A stretch of DNA of 64,000 nucleotides from Neocallimastix lanati (nom. inval.) (GCA_016946835.1 JACVTC010000001.1:1305001-1369000), one strand, 5' to 3'. Positions 25,816 through 42,483 are shown, counted from the stretch's first letter. Notes: generated by a model from the sequence alone, not told the origin. Program-made: numbers and translations.

Positions 25816-27638
25816 ATGGCTATGCCAAGAGCTCTTACTATGGCCGCAATGGCCAAATTCAGTAATGACCTTAATACTGAAAAGCAACATAAAGGTCCAA
25901 GTTTATTTAAGGGTCAAGTAACTCCAAAGAGTTGGTTCACTAGTTACGTTGTTGGTGCTGGTGGTGCTTTCTTTGCTGGTATGCAAAATAATAATAATAA
26001 AAAAAAATATATATATATATTTATTTATATAACTATATATAAATATTTTATTTTATTTTTTTTTTTTTCAATTGTTATTGATATAAAGATGATTATAAGT
26101 TTGGATATATAAATAATTAGAAATTTTTATTTAAAAATTGAAGGAATAAAAAAATAAATAGATAATTATAAATTTTATATCTATAAAATTGAAGAAATTA
26201 AAATATATTTTAAGAATAAAAACAGAAATTAAATACAATATTATAAAATTAATAATACAAGAGTAATTTATATTGATTTATTTGTAGCTATTAAATTTTA
26301 AATAAAATAAAATTAATAGTGAAAAAAAAAATTTAAATATCTTTATATAAAAGTTTTACAATAGTTAAAAAAATAATTAAAATAATTTTAAAAAGTATTA
26401 GATCAATTATTTAAAAAAAAAAATAATTGTGGAGATTTGAATTTATATTAAAAAATATTTTCCCCACTATAATTGAAAAAAAAATAGTAAATAGAATTAT
26501 CTTTTTTTTTTTTTTTTTTTTAGTAAAAAATAAAAACTTTTTTAAAAATATATATATATATTTTATTATTATAAATATATGTTTTCAAATTTTATAATAT
26601 ATATTATTATTGCATATAAATTATTAATAAAATATTTTAATATAATAAAATTTTATTTTTATAAATTTTGATATATATTATTTAACAAAACTAAACAAAA
26701 TAAAATAAACAAAAAAAAAAAATAAAAAAAAAAAATAAAAAATTAAATTAAAATAATAAAAAAAAATAGAGGTTGGTTTTTATCCATTTGAAGGTTTACC
26801 TCAAAAGCACTTTGTAAAGGTTACTGGTCCAAATGGTGCTGCTAAAACTGTTTTCAAATACAAACAATTTGTTAAGGATTGGTCTTATTTAATCAAATAC
26901 AAGGTTAATGGTTCCGGTATTCTTGTTGCAAGTTATGGTTTATATAAGGCTGGTACTAAGGTTTATTTACCAGACTTCCACCCAGTTTACCAATCTTTAA
27001 TTGCTGCTTCTTTAGCTGTTGCAACTCAAACTGGTATTATCTATCCATTAACTAAGGCTTACAATTGGAGAGCCGAACAAATTGCTCTTGCTGCTAAGAA
27101 TGGTGTTAAGGTTAAGACTCCATGTATTGGTAAGGCTATGATTCAAATGGCTAAGGCTAATGGAATTGGTAGTTTATACAAGGGTTACATTACTAATTAT
27201 AATATTGCTGCCCCAACTCTTATGTGGTACTATACTATGGATGAAGTTTATCTTAAGGCCTTAAAGAAGAGATGGGCTAAGAACCACCCAGAAAACCCAA
27301 TTGTTCCATGGTACATTCCAGCTATTGCTGGTACTACTGGTTCCTTAACTGCTATTTTAATTGCTTCTCCAGTTGAATACTTAAGAGAAACTGTTGCTAA
27401 CAAGAAGGCTAAAACATTAAAATTCAATCCAAACAAGGCTGTACCAGCTAAGATTACTCGTGATTCTCTTCACGTTTCTCCAAGATACACTATTAAGAAG
27501 ATTACCGGCCCAATGGTCCGTAGAACTTACAACCAAACTCCAGAAACTATTCGTCAAACTGTTGGTAGTTCCTTAAAGGCTACTTTACAAGGTCCAACTG
27601 TTAGAGATATTATTAAGCGTGCTATCTTACGTCATTAA
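25816..27638 (+). CDS. Divergent mitochondrial/hydrogenosomal carrier-family protein
   Basis: Two exons (25816-25978 and 26770-27638) are joined by a 791-nt GT-AG intron and encode 343 residues. The third carrier signature is intact: SPVEYLR at about 254-260 matches PX(D/E)XX(K/R). The equivalents after helices 1 and 3 are degenerate (YPFEGLPQK, YPLTKAYNWR). The second repeat also has the typical LYKGYITNYNIAAPTLMWYY block. The ADP/ATP-carrier signature RRRMMM is absent, so this is not the nucleotide carrier. The N-terminus MAMPRALTMAAMAKF is basic and amphipathic-looking. Codon use is strongly biased to GGT, GCT, AAG and CCA, unlike most neighbours, which suggests high expression. It is probably an inner-membrane transporter of the mitochondrion or hydrogenosome; the substrate is unknown. 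Confidence 0.7.
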
Positions 27639-31030
<3,392 letters not shown>

Positions 31031-32050
31031 ATGGGTTTTGGTTTAAAACAAATTTGTATGATAACTGCGGTTGGTACTGGCGTTATAGCTGGTGTAGCAA
31101 TTGCATCTAGAAATGATTATAGTACTGAGAAAATGTGGAATAAAACAAAGAAAAATGTTGTTCAAATGACAAAAAGAGCTACTAAAATTATTAATTCAAA
31201 GAAAAATGAAGTTATTGAAGTTGAAAAATCAGATAGTGAAACTTTGATGGCAGCTTCATTAGCTAGAGTTATTGATGTAGTTTTAGAAGATAGTGAAATT
31301 ATTGTTGCAAATGGAAACACTAATGCAAGCAATACAACTGAAGATTCCACTGAAAGTCATAAAATTATAACTTTACCATCAATTAATCAAGTAAAATTAT
31401 TTTTATATTTTATATTTTATATTTTATATTTTATTTTTATATTTCTTTCTTTTAATATCTTTTTTTATTTTATTTTATTTAACCTAATATATTAATTTTA
31501 AATATATATATGTAATAAAAATATTATAATAATATATTATATATATATATTTTGAAATTCAAACATTATATATAAATAAAAAAACAAAAATAAAAACAAA
31601 AACAAAAACAAAAACAAATAAACATTTATAAAAATAATAATAAAAAGATTTATTATACTCAAGATGTATGTTCTAATCTTTTCTTCATTAATTGTGATTT
31701 GGATAATGCTAAATTAAGAAAAAGTTTAGAAAATCTATTAAATACTTATGGTGTTCTCTCTGGAAGATTAATAAAAAATAAAAAGGTATTAAAAATTTAA
31801 TATATTCTTAATTTAAACATAGTTTATAATTATAATAATTATTTAAATATCAAATGTAATATTTAACAAAAAAAAAAAAAAAAAAAAAAACTATGTTTAA
31901 TAATACATTTGATATTTAAATAATTATTATAATTATAAATTATATTTATTTGTATCAACAATTTGTACATGTTAAATAATTAAAAATTTGTTATTTTATT
32001 TATTCAATAAATAATATATAAATGAATAATAAAATTAAATTAATAATATT

Positions 32051-32083
<33 letters not shown>

Positions 32084-32854
32084 ATATTAAATAAATTATT
32101 AAAATATGACAGACTGATTTATATGAAGTAAGCTTAAATAATAAAGGTGTATTTTTCTCTATGGTAAAATATGATGGTAATATGAGTGACATTTTACCTA
32201 ATGTAAAAGAAAACAATTTATCACCAAATTATTCTAATTTATTTGGTCAGGATTATTCATTAAGTCAATATGTTAGTTTAAGTTTACCAATACTTCAAAT
32301 TCGAATTACTCATTTTAATGATAATAAAACCTGTATTGGTGTACGTTACCCAACTATTATTGCTGATATTACATCTATTTCTAAATTCATTGAAGATTGG
32401 TCTGTTTTATATCGTGGAGAAGAAATTCAGAAGGCAACTGTTTTTAATTTCAATTGGATTTCTCAAGTTGTTAAAGCTTCTGATAATAATGTATTACCAA
32501 TTACATATCAACCGTTAGCTTTTAATAAAATTAAATCTGTAAAATGGGTTAAATTAGCATTCCAAATGGTCTATGAATGGATTGTTGATGGTGGTTTCCA
32601 GACGAAGAGCTTCTTTATTTCTGATGAACAATTAGAAAAATTGAGGGATCAGGTTATTGCTGATGCTAAATTTGCTAATGAAAAACAAGCTCCTGCTCAA
32701 TCTTCCACTACGGATGCAACCACTGATGCAACTGCTGCAGATGATTCTTCAAATATTGATTGGATATCTGATAAGGATGTTCTTATTGCTCATATTTGGA
32801 AGGTAAATATTTATATAAATTATTAATTAAATTATTAATTAAATTATTAATTAA

Positions 32855-32896
<42 letters not shown>

Positions 32897-32935
32897 ACTT
32901 TATTCTTTTACACTACTTCAAAATTTATGTTATTT

Positions 32936-32975
<40 letters not shown>

Positions 32976-33605
32976 GATTTTAAATAATATGTATTATTTT
33001 GAATTTATTTTTATTTCTAATAAATTCATTTATATATACATACATACATATATATTTATATATATATAAAGAAAATTTCTATTATTCCAAGAAAAGTTGC
33101 CTTCTCTAATAGAGTTTTCAAATGTAATAATTTAAGAGAATATGTTGATGATATTGAAAATGTATTTGGAAATATGAATGTTTACTCTGTAACTCCATTA
33201 ACCTATATTACTTTATTATCTCCACTTTACCATCTCTCTAAGAAGATTCATACAAGTATTATTAACTTTTCTTTTCAACTTGACAATTTATTACAATGGA
33301 TAAATGGTCAAGAAAATAGTGAATTACCTTTAATTGGTGTACCTGCAGTATTATATGGTAAACATTCTGATTTATTAGTTGATGATCTAGAGGTTGACCG
33401 TTCCAATATTCGTTTCAATAGTTCAGACAATGAAAAGGAAAGTGATGTTGTATGGATTTATAAGGAATTTAAACCAAGTATTCCAAATTGTTTAAATATT
33501 GTTAGAACATCTGAAATTTCCAGTAATACTCAGAAGGGTTACTATATTTATTTAACATTATCAAGACTTGATATGAATGCCTTTATCAATCAAGGTGGCA
33601 TATAG
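31031..33605 (+). CDS. Membrane-anchored BAHD/HXXXD acyltransferase-like protein, catalytic His missing
   Basis: Exons 31031-31390, 31648-31785, 32113-32802 and 33072-33605 are all phase 0 with GT-AG introns and encode 573 residues. A hydrophobic N-terminal segment (about 6-25, ICMITAVGTGVIAGVAIA) looks like a signal anchor. The BAHD fold is suggested by NTYGVLSGRLIKNKK (family: hydrophobic-AGRL), ADITSISKFIEDW (family: HxxxDG...F...W), DWISDKDVLIAHIWK and VFGNMNVYS (family: FGN). At the active site the HXXXD position reads TIIAD (about 247-251): Thr replaces the catalytic His and Ile replaces the following Gly. No DFGWG motif is visible near the C-terminus. By family knowledge this should abolish normal acyl transfer, so it is probably a pseudoenzyme or a strongly diverged enzyme. 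The start is the first in-frame ATG before the hydrophobic segment. Confidence 0.7.
31823..31939. repeat. 36-bp perfect inverted repeat in BAHD intron 2
   Basis: The arms at 31823-31858 and 31904-31939 are exactly complementary over 36 bases, with the poly(A) loop of about 23 A between them. In addition TTTAAACATAG just left of the left arm is complementary to CTATGTTTAA just inside the right arm. The structure lies wholly within intron 31786-32112. It could be a MITE remnant or a cotranscriptional hairpin. Confidence 0.9.
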
Positions 33606-33681
33606 ATTATGATAAAATAATAAAAAAAAAAAAAAAAAAAAAAAAAAAAGATTTTAATATTTATATATTAATAATATTTTG

Positions 33682-33716
<35 letters not shown>

Positions 33717-33746
33717 TTTTAATATTTATATATTAATAATATTTTG

Positions 33747-33789
<43 letters not shown>

Positions 33790-34095
33790 ACTATAATAAA
33801 ATTAATAATTTAATAATTTAATTTTTAAATTTATAATTATTTAAAGTAAAAGTTTTAAAATTTATACAAATAAAAAAAAATAAATAAATAATCATAATAA
33901 TAAAAAAAAAAAAAAAAATATTAATTATTAAATATATATAATAAATTATAATATGTAAAATATGTAAAAGTAAATTACAAAAAAAAAAAAAAAAAAAAAA
34001 AATCATTATAAAATATCATTAATATTTCTTTATTTTTATTTTTTTTAATAAACAATTTAAAATAGGATTTAAATATAAAATGAAACTATTATAAA

Positions 34096-34130
<35 letters not shown>

Positions 34131-34264
34131 TTAAGTAATGATGATGATGAAAAGTATATAAATGAAATACTCTAAAAAACATTTTTAGAATATTTTAATT
34201 ATAAAGTGAAGTAATTGTTTAATAAGAAATAATATTTATATTATGAAAAAAAATTTTTTTTTGA

Positions 34265-34299
<35 letters not shown>

Positions 34300-34648
34300 A
34301 GAAAGTATATAATAACATTTTTTATTTGGCTAATCCTAAAGTATAATTTTTATTTATTTATTTATTTTCTTATTGTGATTTATTTATTAATTGTTTTTTT
34401 TTTTTTTTTTATTAATTGTTGTTGTTTTTTTATTAGTTCAATTTTTTTTTTTTTTTTATATATTTTAATACTCTTTAAAATTTAAATATGTAAAATGTTT
34501 TGAATTATAAAAAAAAAAAAATTACAAATATATACATACATACTTGCATATATAATTTGAAACCCTCTTTTAATAAAGGGGATTAATATTGTATGCAACA
34601 TTATCTTTATTATTTATTATTTTATTTTTTTTTTTTTTAAATAAAATA

Positions 34649-34712
<64 letters not shown>

Positions 34713-35206
34713 ACAAACAAACAAATAAACAAATAAATAAATAAATAAATAAATAAATAAATATTATAAAAAAATAAAAAAAAAAATTAATACAATAAAT
34801 AATTATTCATAGAGTCCATTACGAAACTAACAAATATGGACAAAATAAAAATTAAAATAAAAAAAAAAAAAAAAACACAACTATTTCCTAAATGATTATT
34901 TTATTATTTGAATTTTTTTTTTTTCTATAATTTATTTGAAAAAAATTTTTTTATTTATTGATTTTTATAAATATATGTATAATAAATATTAAATAAAAAG
35001 TAATTTTATATTATAAATATATTAAATAATTTTTTTTTTTTTTGATTTGCTTAAATATTAGAAATAAAAATTAAAACAAAAAAACAAAAAAAAAAAAGGA
35101 AATATTTTTATAAAATTAATTTCCTTTTTTTTTTTTTTTTTTTTTCTTCATTAATGATTAATGCTATGGATAAAGAAATAAATAATGAAAAATAATAATA
35201 AAAAAA

Positions 35207-35258
<52 letters not shown>

Positions 35259-35295
35259 CTTTCTAATTAAAATTAGAATAAAAATTAAAAAAATC

Positions 35296-35354
<59 letters not shown>

Positions 35355-35430
35355 ATGTTTAAATGTTTTATATATGATAAATAAGAAAAAATAGGTTCTA
35401 AGATATGTAGATATATTAACTTAAGAATCT
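33606..35430. other. Intergenic region between convergent BAHD and SF3B1 genes
   Basis: The two genes converge here. A 65-bp tandem duplication (GATTTTAATATTTATATATT plus AATAATATTTTGTATA, at 33650 and 33715), each copy with a long poly(A) run, follows the BAHD stop. (AAAT)/(AAAC)n lies at 34648-34760. T runs of 45-57 bases lie at 35209-35254 and 35299-35353, close to the SF3B1 3' end. No gene is seen. Confidence 0.7.
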
Positions 35431-38400
35431 TTATAATACTAAATCCAATTCATATCTATGATAATGATTACGTTCATCATCTTCTATTCTTGGATAAAAT
35501 GGTATAAGATTATCTTGTGAACCAATATATAAATTATTATATATCTTCCAATATATTTCTCTAACTTTTCGAGCAGGATGGAAAAGACCTTGAAGAACAT
35601 ATTGTAAAATAGTGGCTGGACCTAAACCAACACGTAAACCTTCTATTGCTTCCATAACTGCATTAATAACATGGGGTGATTGCTAAAATTAAAAAATATA
35701 AGATTAAAGTTAATATGTTTTTTTTTTTTTTTTTTTTTTTTAATTAATCATTTTAAAAAATTATCTCTATTATTTATTTAATAAAACATACTTCAAAAAT
35801 ATTTGGCCATATATAATTTAATAAATGTACTAAAGCATCTTCACAACCTAAACCGTAAACACCAAGAGCAGCATCTATTAAAAAATAAAAAAAAAATTTT
35901 TTTTTTAAAAAGTTATAATATTATTTTAGTATATTATAAGATATAATATATATAATATAATATTATATAAGTATATTAAAAGATATAATATATATAATAT
36001 AATATTATATAAGTATATTAAAAGATAGAATATATATAATATAATATTATATAAATATATTATAAGATATAGTATATAGTATATATAATAATATAATATA
36101 AAATTATATATTATAAAAAAAAAAAAAATTAATAAATATAGCAACAAATATATATTAATTTTATAATAAATATTATATTAAATAAATAAATGAATGAATG
36201 AATAAATAAATAAATAAATAAATAAATAGAATAAATGCTTACGTTTAACAGTAGTACAAGCTGTTTGTCTATGAACAAGATCACGATCCATTAAAGCATC
36301 TTCTAATAATGGAGTAATGGCATAAATATAATCTTTACCCATTTCACCAATATATTCAAATAAGAAACTTAAAGATTTCAGTACACCATTTTGAACATTT
36401 AATTCTGGTACACGATATTCATTCATTAAAGCTGGAAGAACGGTGAATGGTGAACAAGTTTCTGCAACAATAGCAATAGCTACAGTAGTACAAACACGAT
36501 TTTGACGTTCTTGAACCTTTAAATTATTTAATAGAGTTGCTAATACATCTTGTGGACCAATGGCTTTAGCAATATAACCAAAAGTATTAACAGCTGCTCT
36601 TCTAATACCTTTTTTATGCGTCTTTAAAAGATCAATCAATTCAAAACAAATACGCATCCATTCACGTGGACTTACATATTCAGCACCACGGTCAGCAATA
36701 CGTCCTACCAAATCAATACAATTTTCTTGGACCTTTTCGTGTCTGTTCTTTAAAATTGGAGTTAATCTTGGTAACAAATCTTTAATTGGTGGGGTCATAC
36801 TACTCATACCTACAACGTTTACAATAGCCTTTAACGCCCCTAAAATAGAACCTAATACTTCTGGATATTCTTCACCTAAATATTCATAAAGTACAACACC
36901 AAGATGACCCATTAATTTTTCTTCACCACAAGTCTTCATAACGATGGCAATTCTAGAAATCAAATCAGCAGCTTGTTGTCTTACCTTTGCTGATTTATTA
37001 TTTAAACGCCAAAGAATGGTAGAACAAATCTGTGGTAAATAGGCTTGAACTCTAATACCTAAAGAATTTACAACGGTACCAAAACCATTTAACATAACAA
37101 TATCTTCAATGGTTTGTTCTTGGAAGGCATATAAAATACCATCGATTAAAACTTCTTCTAAACGATCATCAATATCTGAAGAACCTAACATACTGACAAT
37201 TTTTTCAATAGTTTCCATAACCATCTTACGATATGGCTCAGATTCATCCTTTAAATCTTCAACAATTCTTAATAGAATTTCAGAAACACCTACCTTATTA
37301 GCTAATTCAACTGTGGTTTCGACCAGCTGCTTATAGTTACGTCTATCTAAAGCCATACGACGTACCCAGAAATGCTTAAAGAAGCTAGGTAAAATCTTAG
37401 TTTTAATATACTCAGGAGTAACACCGTCGGTTGCAGCACACTGTTTTACAACCTTTAAAACAATTTTCTTCATTTCTTCATCTGGAGATTGGAATTCACG
37501 GATTAAAGTATCCATTAATTGATTAGTGAAATAATTAGCAGCTTCTGCATTCATAAGAGGAATAATATAACCGCATGCTTTCAAGAATGCAGCTAAACCT
37601 TTACCACGATGCTTTTCAATACCCTTCCAAAGAGGTTTCAAAATAATATCAAATGATTCAATACCATATGGTGCAGCTGCTTCAGCTAAAGCTGCTAATG
37701 CTAAAGCGGTAATGGTTCTAACCTTTTGTTGTTCATCTTCTAAACCATGAGCAATAGCTTCAACTAAACTCTTTAAATGAGGTAAAATGGCACAACCCAT
37801 AAGAATTGCAATTTGTTGAACAATTTTTATACCCGTATGACAAGCCTGCCATGATTTCTTACTACGACAGACAGCCTTTAAAAATGGTAATAATACTGGA
37901 ATACCAAGAGCGGATGCTACAACAGAAAAAGCACGAGCTGTCGTATTACGTACATATTCATCAACGTGATCAATATCTGGACGCATAGTAGAAATCATAG
38001 TAGCAAGACCAGCTGCTTTACTTAAATTACTAATAATTTCACGACCTTCTACACGAGCATAATAATCTTCATCAATAAGTAAAGGTTCAATAACGACAAG
38101 AATTTTGTGTACATAAGGTCTAACTAAATCATCTAACTTATAAAGAATTCTATCAATAACTTTGACTAATAAGTGACGTTCTTGATCTTCTAAAGTTGGT
38201 GACATTAATAACGGTAAAATAAGATTGAAAAGTGGACCAGCACCAAAATCTCTAGCTTTATCAGTAATTTGACGAAGGGCAGCCTTTCTCATTGGTGGTG
38301 TACCATTCTTAATTTTAAGTAATAATCTCATAATCTTTCTTTCCTTTAATTCATCAACCGATAAAGAATTTTCATCTTTATTTTCTAATAATTTTCCAAA

Positions 38401-40244
38401 ATGTTGCATATCTTCTGGTTTAAAGAATGAAAGATTACCAACACCTGGAATTTCTGGGGGTATATCGTACATTTGACTATTTTCTTCCATCATCATAAAT
38501 CCTCCTGCGCCCATTGGGGTTGGTGTAGCTGTTAATTTTCTAGCTGGTGTACGTATTGGTGCATAGTTGGCTGGTGGTTCTAAAATTTTATAACCAGTTG
38601 TAGGAAGCATACTATCTAATTCTTCATCAGAAAGTGGACGATTTCTATAATCAATTTCCTTTTCCCATCTCATTGCATTCATAGCTTCTGGAGTCATAGG
38701 TGTCATTGGTTGTGCTAATTGATTTGGTGTTGGGGTTACCAAACCCATATTACCAACAGGAGTAGCAGCAAATTGACTAGCACTTACATTAACTGGTGTT
38801 TCATCCCAACGACTTCTACGTTTTGGAGTTTCTGCAACTGAACCCGATGATACTTTGGGGGTAGCATCCCAAGCACTTGAAGTTGAAACAGGTGTACTTC
38901 CAGTATCATCCCAACGACTTCTTTTTCTTGGAGTTTCTTCTGGTTTTGGTGTTTCATCCCAACGACTTTTAGTTTTTGTTGCTGGACGTACTTCTTCATC
39001 CCATTCAGATTTCTTTTCCGTTTTAACAGGTTCTGAAGCGTCAGCACTTGTCATATCCCATCTTCTTTTTTTAACCTTCTTAACTTCAGGTTGAGGTACT
39101 TCTGTACTAATCGTAGCACTTCCAGAACTTTCTGCTTTCTTTTTTTTTTCGGCAATAGATTTCATAATTCTTTGTTGTTCTCTTTCAAGTTCTGCTTCTT
39201 TCATAACATCTGAATAACTACGAGCATTTTCAGTGTTATTATTTTCAGAAAAAGCATCAACACGTTCTGGGGATATAATTCTACTAAATCTTCTGGCATG
39301 ATATTCATCTTCTCGATCAGCTATTTTCCTTGAAGGACGCATTTCTGCCATTGGATCAACATCATCATCTTGGTTTTGAATTTCTTTTAATATTTCAGTT
39401 GGTGCTGTAAAAGACCTTAATTTTGGTCTTGCTATTTCATTTTGTGCTTCATCTTCATCTTCATCTTCATCTTTTAATTCAGTATCATATCCTGCATATT
39501 TATCCTCCGTTTCATATAAATCTGTATCATAACTAACTGAACCAACTAATGATGCCTTAGCATTCTGTCTTTCTTTTTGTAATTTCTTAATTTCATCATC
39601 AATATCTTTTCAATTATTAATTATATTTTTTGATTTCATTTATTAATTAAAAATGTTATAAATTGAAATACATATATATATATATATATACAAACAGATT
39701 TGAAATCAATTAGTAATTATTAATCTATAATAAAAAAAAAAAAAAAAAAAAAAAAAGAAAGGAAAATTAAAATAATAAAATTACAAAAATAAAATAGTAA
39801 AATAATAATAATTATAATAAAATTAAATAGTAATAACAATAACAATAATGATAATAATAAAAAAACAATATATATAAAAACTAAATATAATTTTGAATAG
39901 AAATTATGAAATTTAATTTGAAATAGTATTATTATTTTTCTACAATTAATTTTATTACTGTATTATAGTAAGTTTCATATATTTGATTTTTAAATTATTC
40001 CAAGATTGATGAATGAAACCTTTTTTTAACAAACAATATATATTTCTTTATTTGACAACAACGAGATTTATTAAATTTATATATCAATATCAATTATATA
40101 ATATATATTCAATTATATAATTAATATTTTGTAAGAAAATAAAAAAAAATATAAATTAACTTATAATATTATTCAAATTTACTAATTAATTGAAAATATT
40201 AAGATATAAAAAATAAAATTATAATATATTTATACAATATGAAA

Positions 40245-40327
<83 letters not shown>

Positions 40328-40428
40328 TAAAAATAAAAATAAAAATAAAAAAAAAAATAAAAATAAAAATAAAAATAAAAATAAAAATAAAAAAAAAAAA
40401 AAAAGATTATATTTTTACCTTGATCCAT
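35431..40428 (-). CDS. SF3B1: Splicing factor 3B subunit 1 (SF3B1/Hsh155)
   Basis: Exons in transcription order are 40428-40419, 39605-36243, 35874-35792 and 35682-35431, all GT-AG, giving 1,235 residues (human about 1,304). This is the HEAT-repeat subunit of the U2 snRNP SF3b complex that clamps the branch-site helix. The N-terminal region carries PKIADRED-like [10 protein letters not shown] and ISPERVDAF, then repeated U2AF-ligand RW motifs (RRWDMT, SRWDETP, SRWDDTG) around residues 180-275, and [10 protein letters not shown] and [13 protein letters not shown]. From about 430 the HEAT array is nearly identical to animal SF3B1 ([48 protein letters not shown]). The C-terminus ends in HRYELDLVL. 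The first coding exon is only ATGGATCAAG; its junction restores Asp. One residue next to a known hotspot cluster differs (see findings). Confidence 0.96.
35936..36110. repeat. 42-bp minisatellite in SF3B1 intron 2
   Basis: AGTATATTATAAGATATAAT followed by ATATATAATATAATATTATATA is repeated about 3.5 times between the exons ending at 36243 and beginning at 35874. It makes spurious Tyr/Leu/Ile frames on the minus strand. Confidence 0.8.
40246..40400. repeat. (AAT)n then (AAAAAT)n in SF3B1 intron 1
   Basis: About 26 AAT copies are followed by a dozen AAAAAT hexamers and a poly(A) run. They lie just downstream of the 10-nt first coding exon, inside the 813-nt intron 39606-40418. Confidence 0.9.
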
Positions 40429-41236
40429 CTTTTATTCTTTTATGATGAATTTTTTTTTGATAAAATAAATATTTTATTACTTAAAAAAAATATAACTAAA
40501 TATTTTTATTTGGTTTTATGAACAATATATATTATAAAAATTAATTTAATATAACAATGCTACAGTTGCAAAACAAAATTATTTCTTTTAAAATTTTAAT
40601 TTTAAAATATATATATTATTAAAAGTACATATTAAAATAAAAACTGTAAAAATATGTAAAGAAAAAATATTTATAATATTAATATCAACATAAATTTTTA
40701 TCCAATTAAATAATTAATATAAAAAGAATTTAAGAATATATTATAATATATTATAATAAAAATATATATATAAATTTTATTTTTAAAATAAAATTTAAAA
40801 AAAAATTTTTTTTTTTATTTTTTAAAAATTAATTATAAAGTAGTTATAAATATATAATAGAAGACTTCCAGTATTTAATTTTAAGTCCAATAAATATAAT
40901 AATAGCTGTTCTTAAAGTGTATAAGATTAAAATATTTTAAATAAAATTGTTAATAATTAATGAATGGAAGATAGTGTTGTACATTTATAAATTATATTTT
41001 TTTTTATAGATATTTTAAATTATATTTAACCACATTATATGAATATATCTTCTTCTACATATTTCGAATCTTCCTTCATCAGATGTTATAAATAAAGAAA
41101 ATAAAATTTAAATTCGAAATTCGAAATTCGAAATTTGAAATTTGAAATTTGAAATTAAATTCAAATTTAAAAAATTAATCTTATATAAATAGAATTTTCA
41201 ATATACATATATATATAATAAAAATAAAAATAAAAA

Positions 41237-41306
<70 letters not shown>

Positions 41307-41347
41307 ATCGTATTTTGAATCAAATAATTTTTTTTTTTTTTTTTTTA

Positions 41348-41378
<31 letters not shown>

Positions 41379-42420
41379 GGATAAATCTTAAAGTTGAAGA
41401 GATATAAAGAAAATAAAATCAAAATTTACATAACAAAATTTAACTAGATTTTTAATTAAATTTCATTAATTTAATTATCCATTTATATTTTCCAAAGTTC
41501 GGAGTACATCTTTGTTACTTAATTCTAATTATAATAAATAATAATTCCATATTTCGTAATCATAAACAAGAAATTAATAATAGTTTTATATATTTTATAT
41601 TAAAATTATTAGTAGCTTAGTAATAAACAAAAAAATAACTAAGTTCTAATAATTTACAACAATATAATTTCAATATAACTTTTTTCATTAATTTTGTGAT
41701 TATTGATTAACATTATCATTTCTATTTATTTCTACTATCATTTTATTATTTTATTGTATTTTATTTTTAATATAATTTTATATAGTTATATTATTATATA
41801 GCTATATTTTATACAAATAATTTTTTATATTATTATTAATTTTTATTATTATTTATTATTTATTGTTTATTATTTATTATTTATTAATTATTAATTATTA
41901 TTATTTATTATTTATTAATTATTAATTATTATTATTTATTATTATTTATTATTTATTATTTATTATTTATTATTTATTATTTATTATTTATTATTCAATT
42001 ATTTATTATTTATTATTCAATTATTTATTATTTATTATTTATTGTTTTTTTAACTATACTAAAAATATTAAATTTTAATATACAATAATAAAAATGATAA
42101 TAAAAATGATAAATTGATATTGAAGGAAATAAATAGATTAAAACTAAAATAATTAATATTGAAGAATAAATTTAAATATAAAATGAATCTTTTTTTCTTT
42201 TTTATTTTTTTTTTTTTTTTTTTTTTTTTTTGTTTTAAATTTTTATTTATATATAAATTTAATAAATATCAAATAATAATAATAATAATAATAATATATA
42301 TATATATATATAATACATTATAACAAAAAGGTACATATTCAAAAATTATTGAAAACCGTCTAATTTGTATGAAATTCTATATATTTGATATTTTTTACTC
42401 AAATACCATAGTTTCTGTCA
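40429..42420. other. Intergenic A/T region upstream of SF3B1
   Basis: No gene is seen. It holds a short GAAATTC/GAAATTT repeat (41112-41152, AAATTCG then AAATTTG units), (AAAT)n at 41243-41303 and (TTTATTA)n at about 41850-42045. Palindromic A/T stretches near 40780-40830 are low complexity. The first few hundred bases are the presumed SF3B1 promoter. Confidence 0.65.
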
Positions 42421-42483
42421 CTGAGAAAGATTAATATAATGATGAAAATATAATTTTTTTTTTTTTTTTTTTTTTTTTTTTGC

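Noticed and set aside
37109-37336. Plus-strand open frames over SF3B1
   Set aside because: They are shadows of the highly conserved SF3B1 coding strand.
41096-41152. Heat-shock elements in the GAAATTC/GAAATTT repeat
   Set aside because: The spacing between GAA and TTC is one base and not two, so the alternating nGAAn units of a heat-shock element are not formed.
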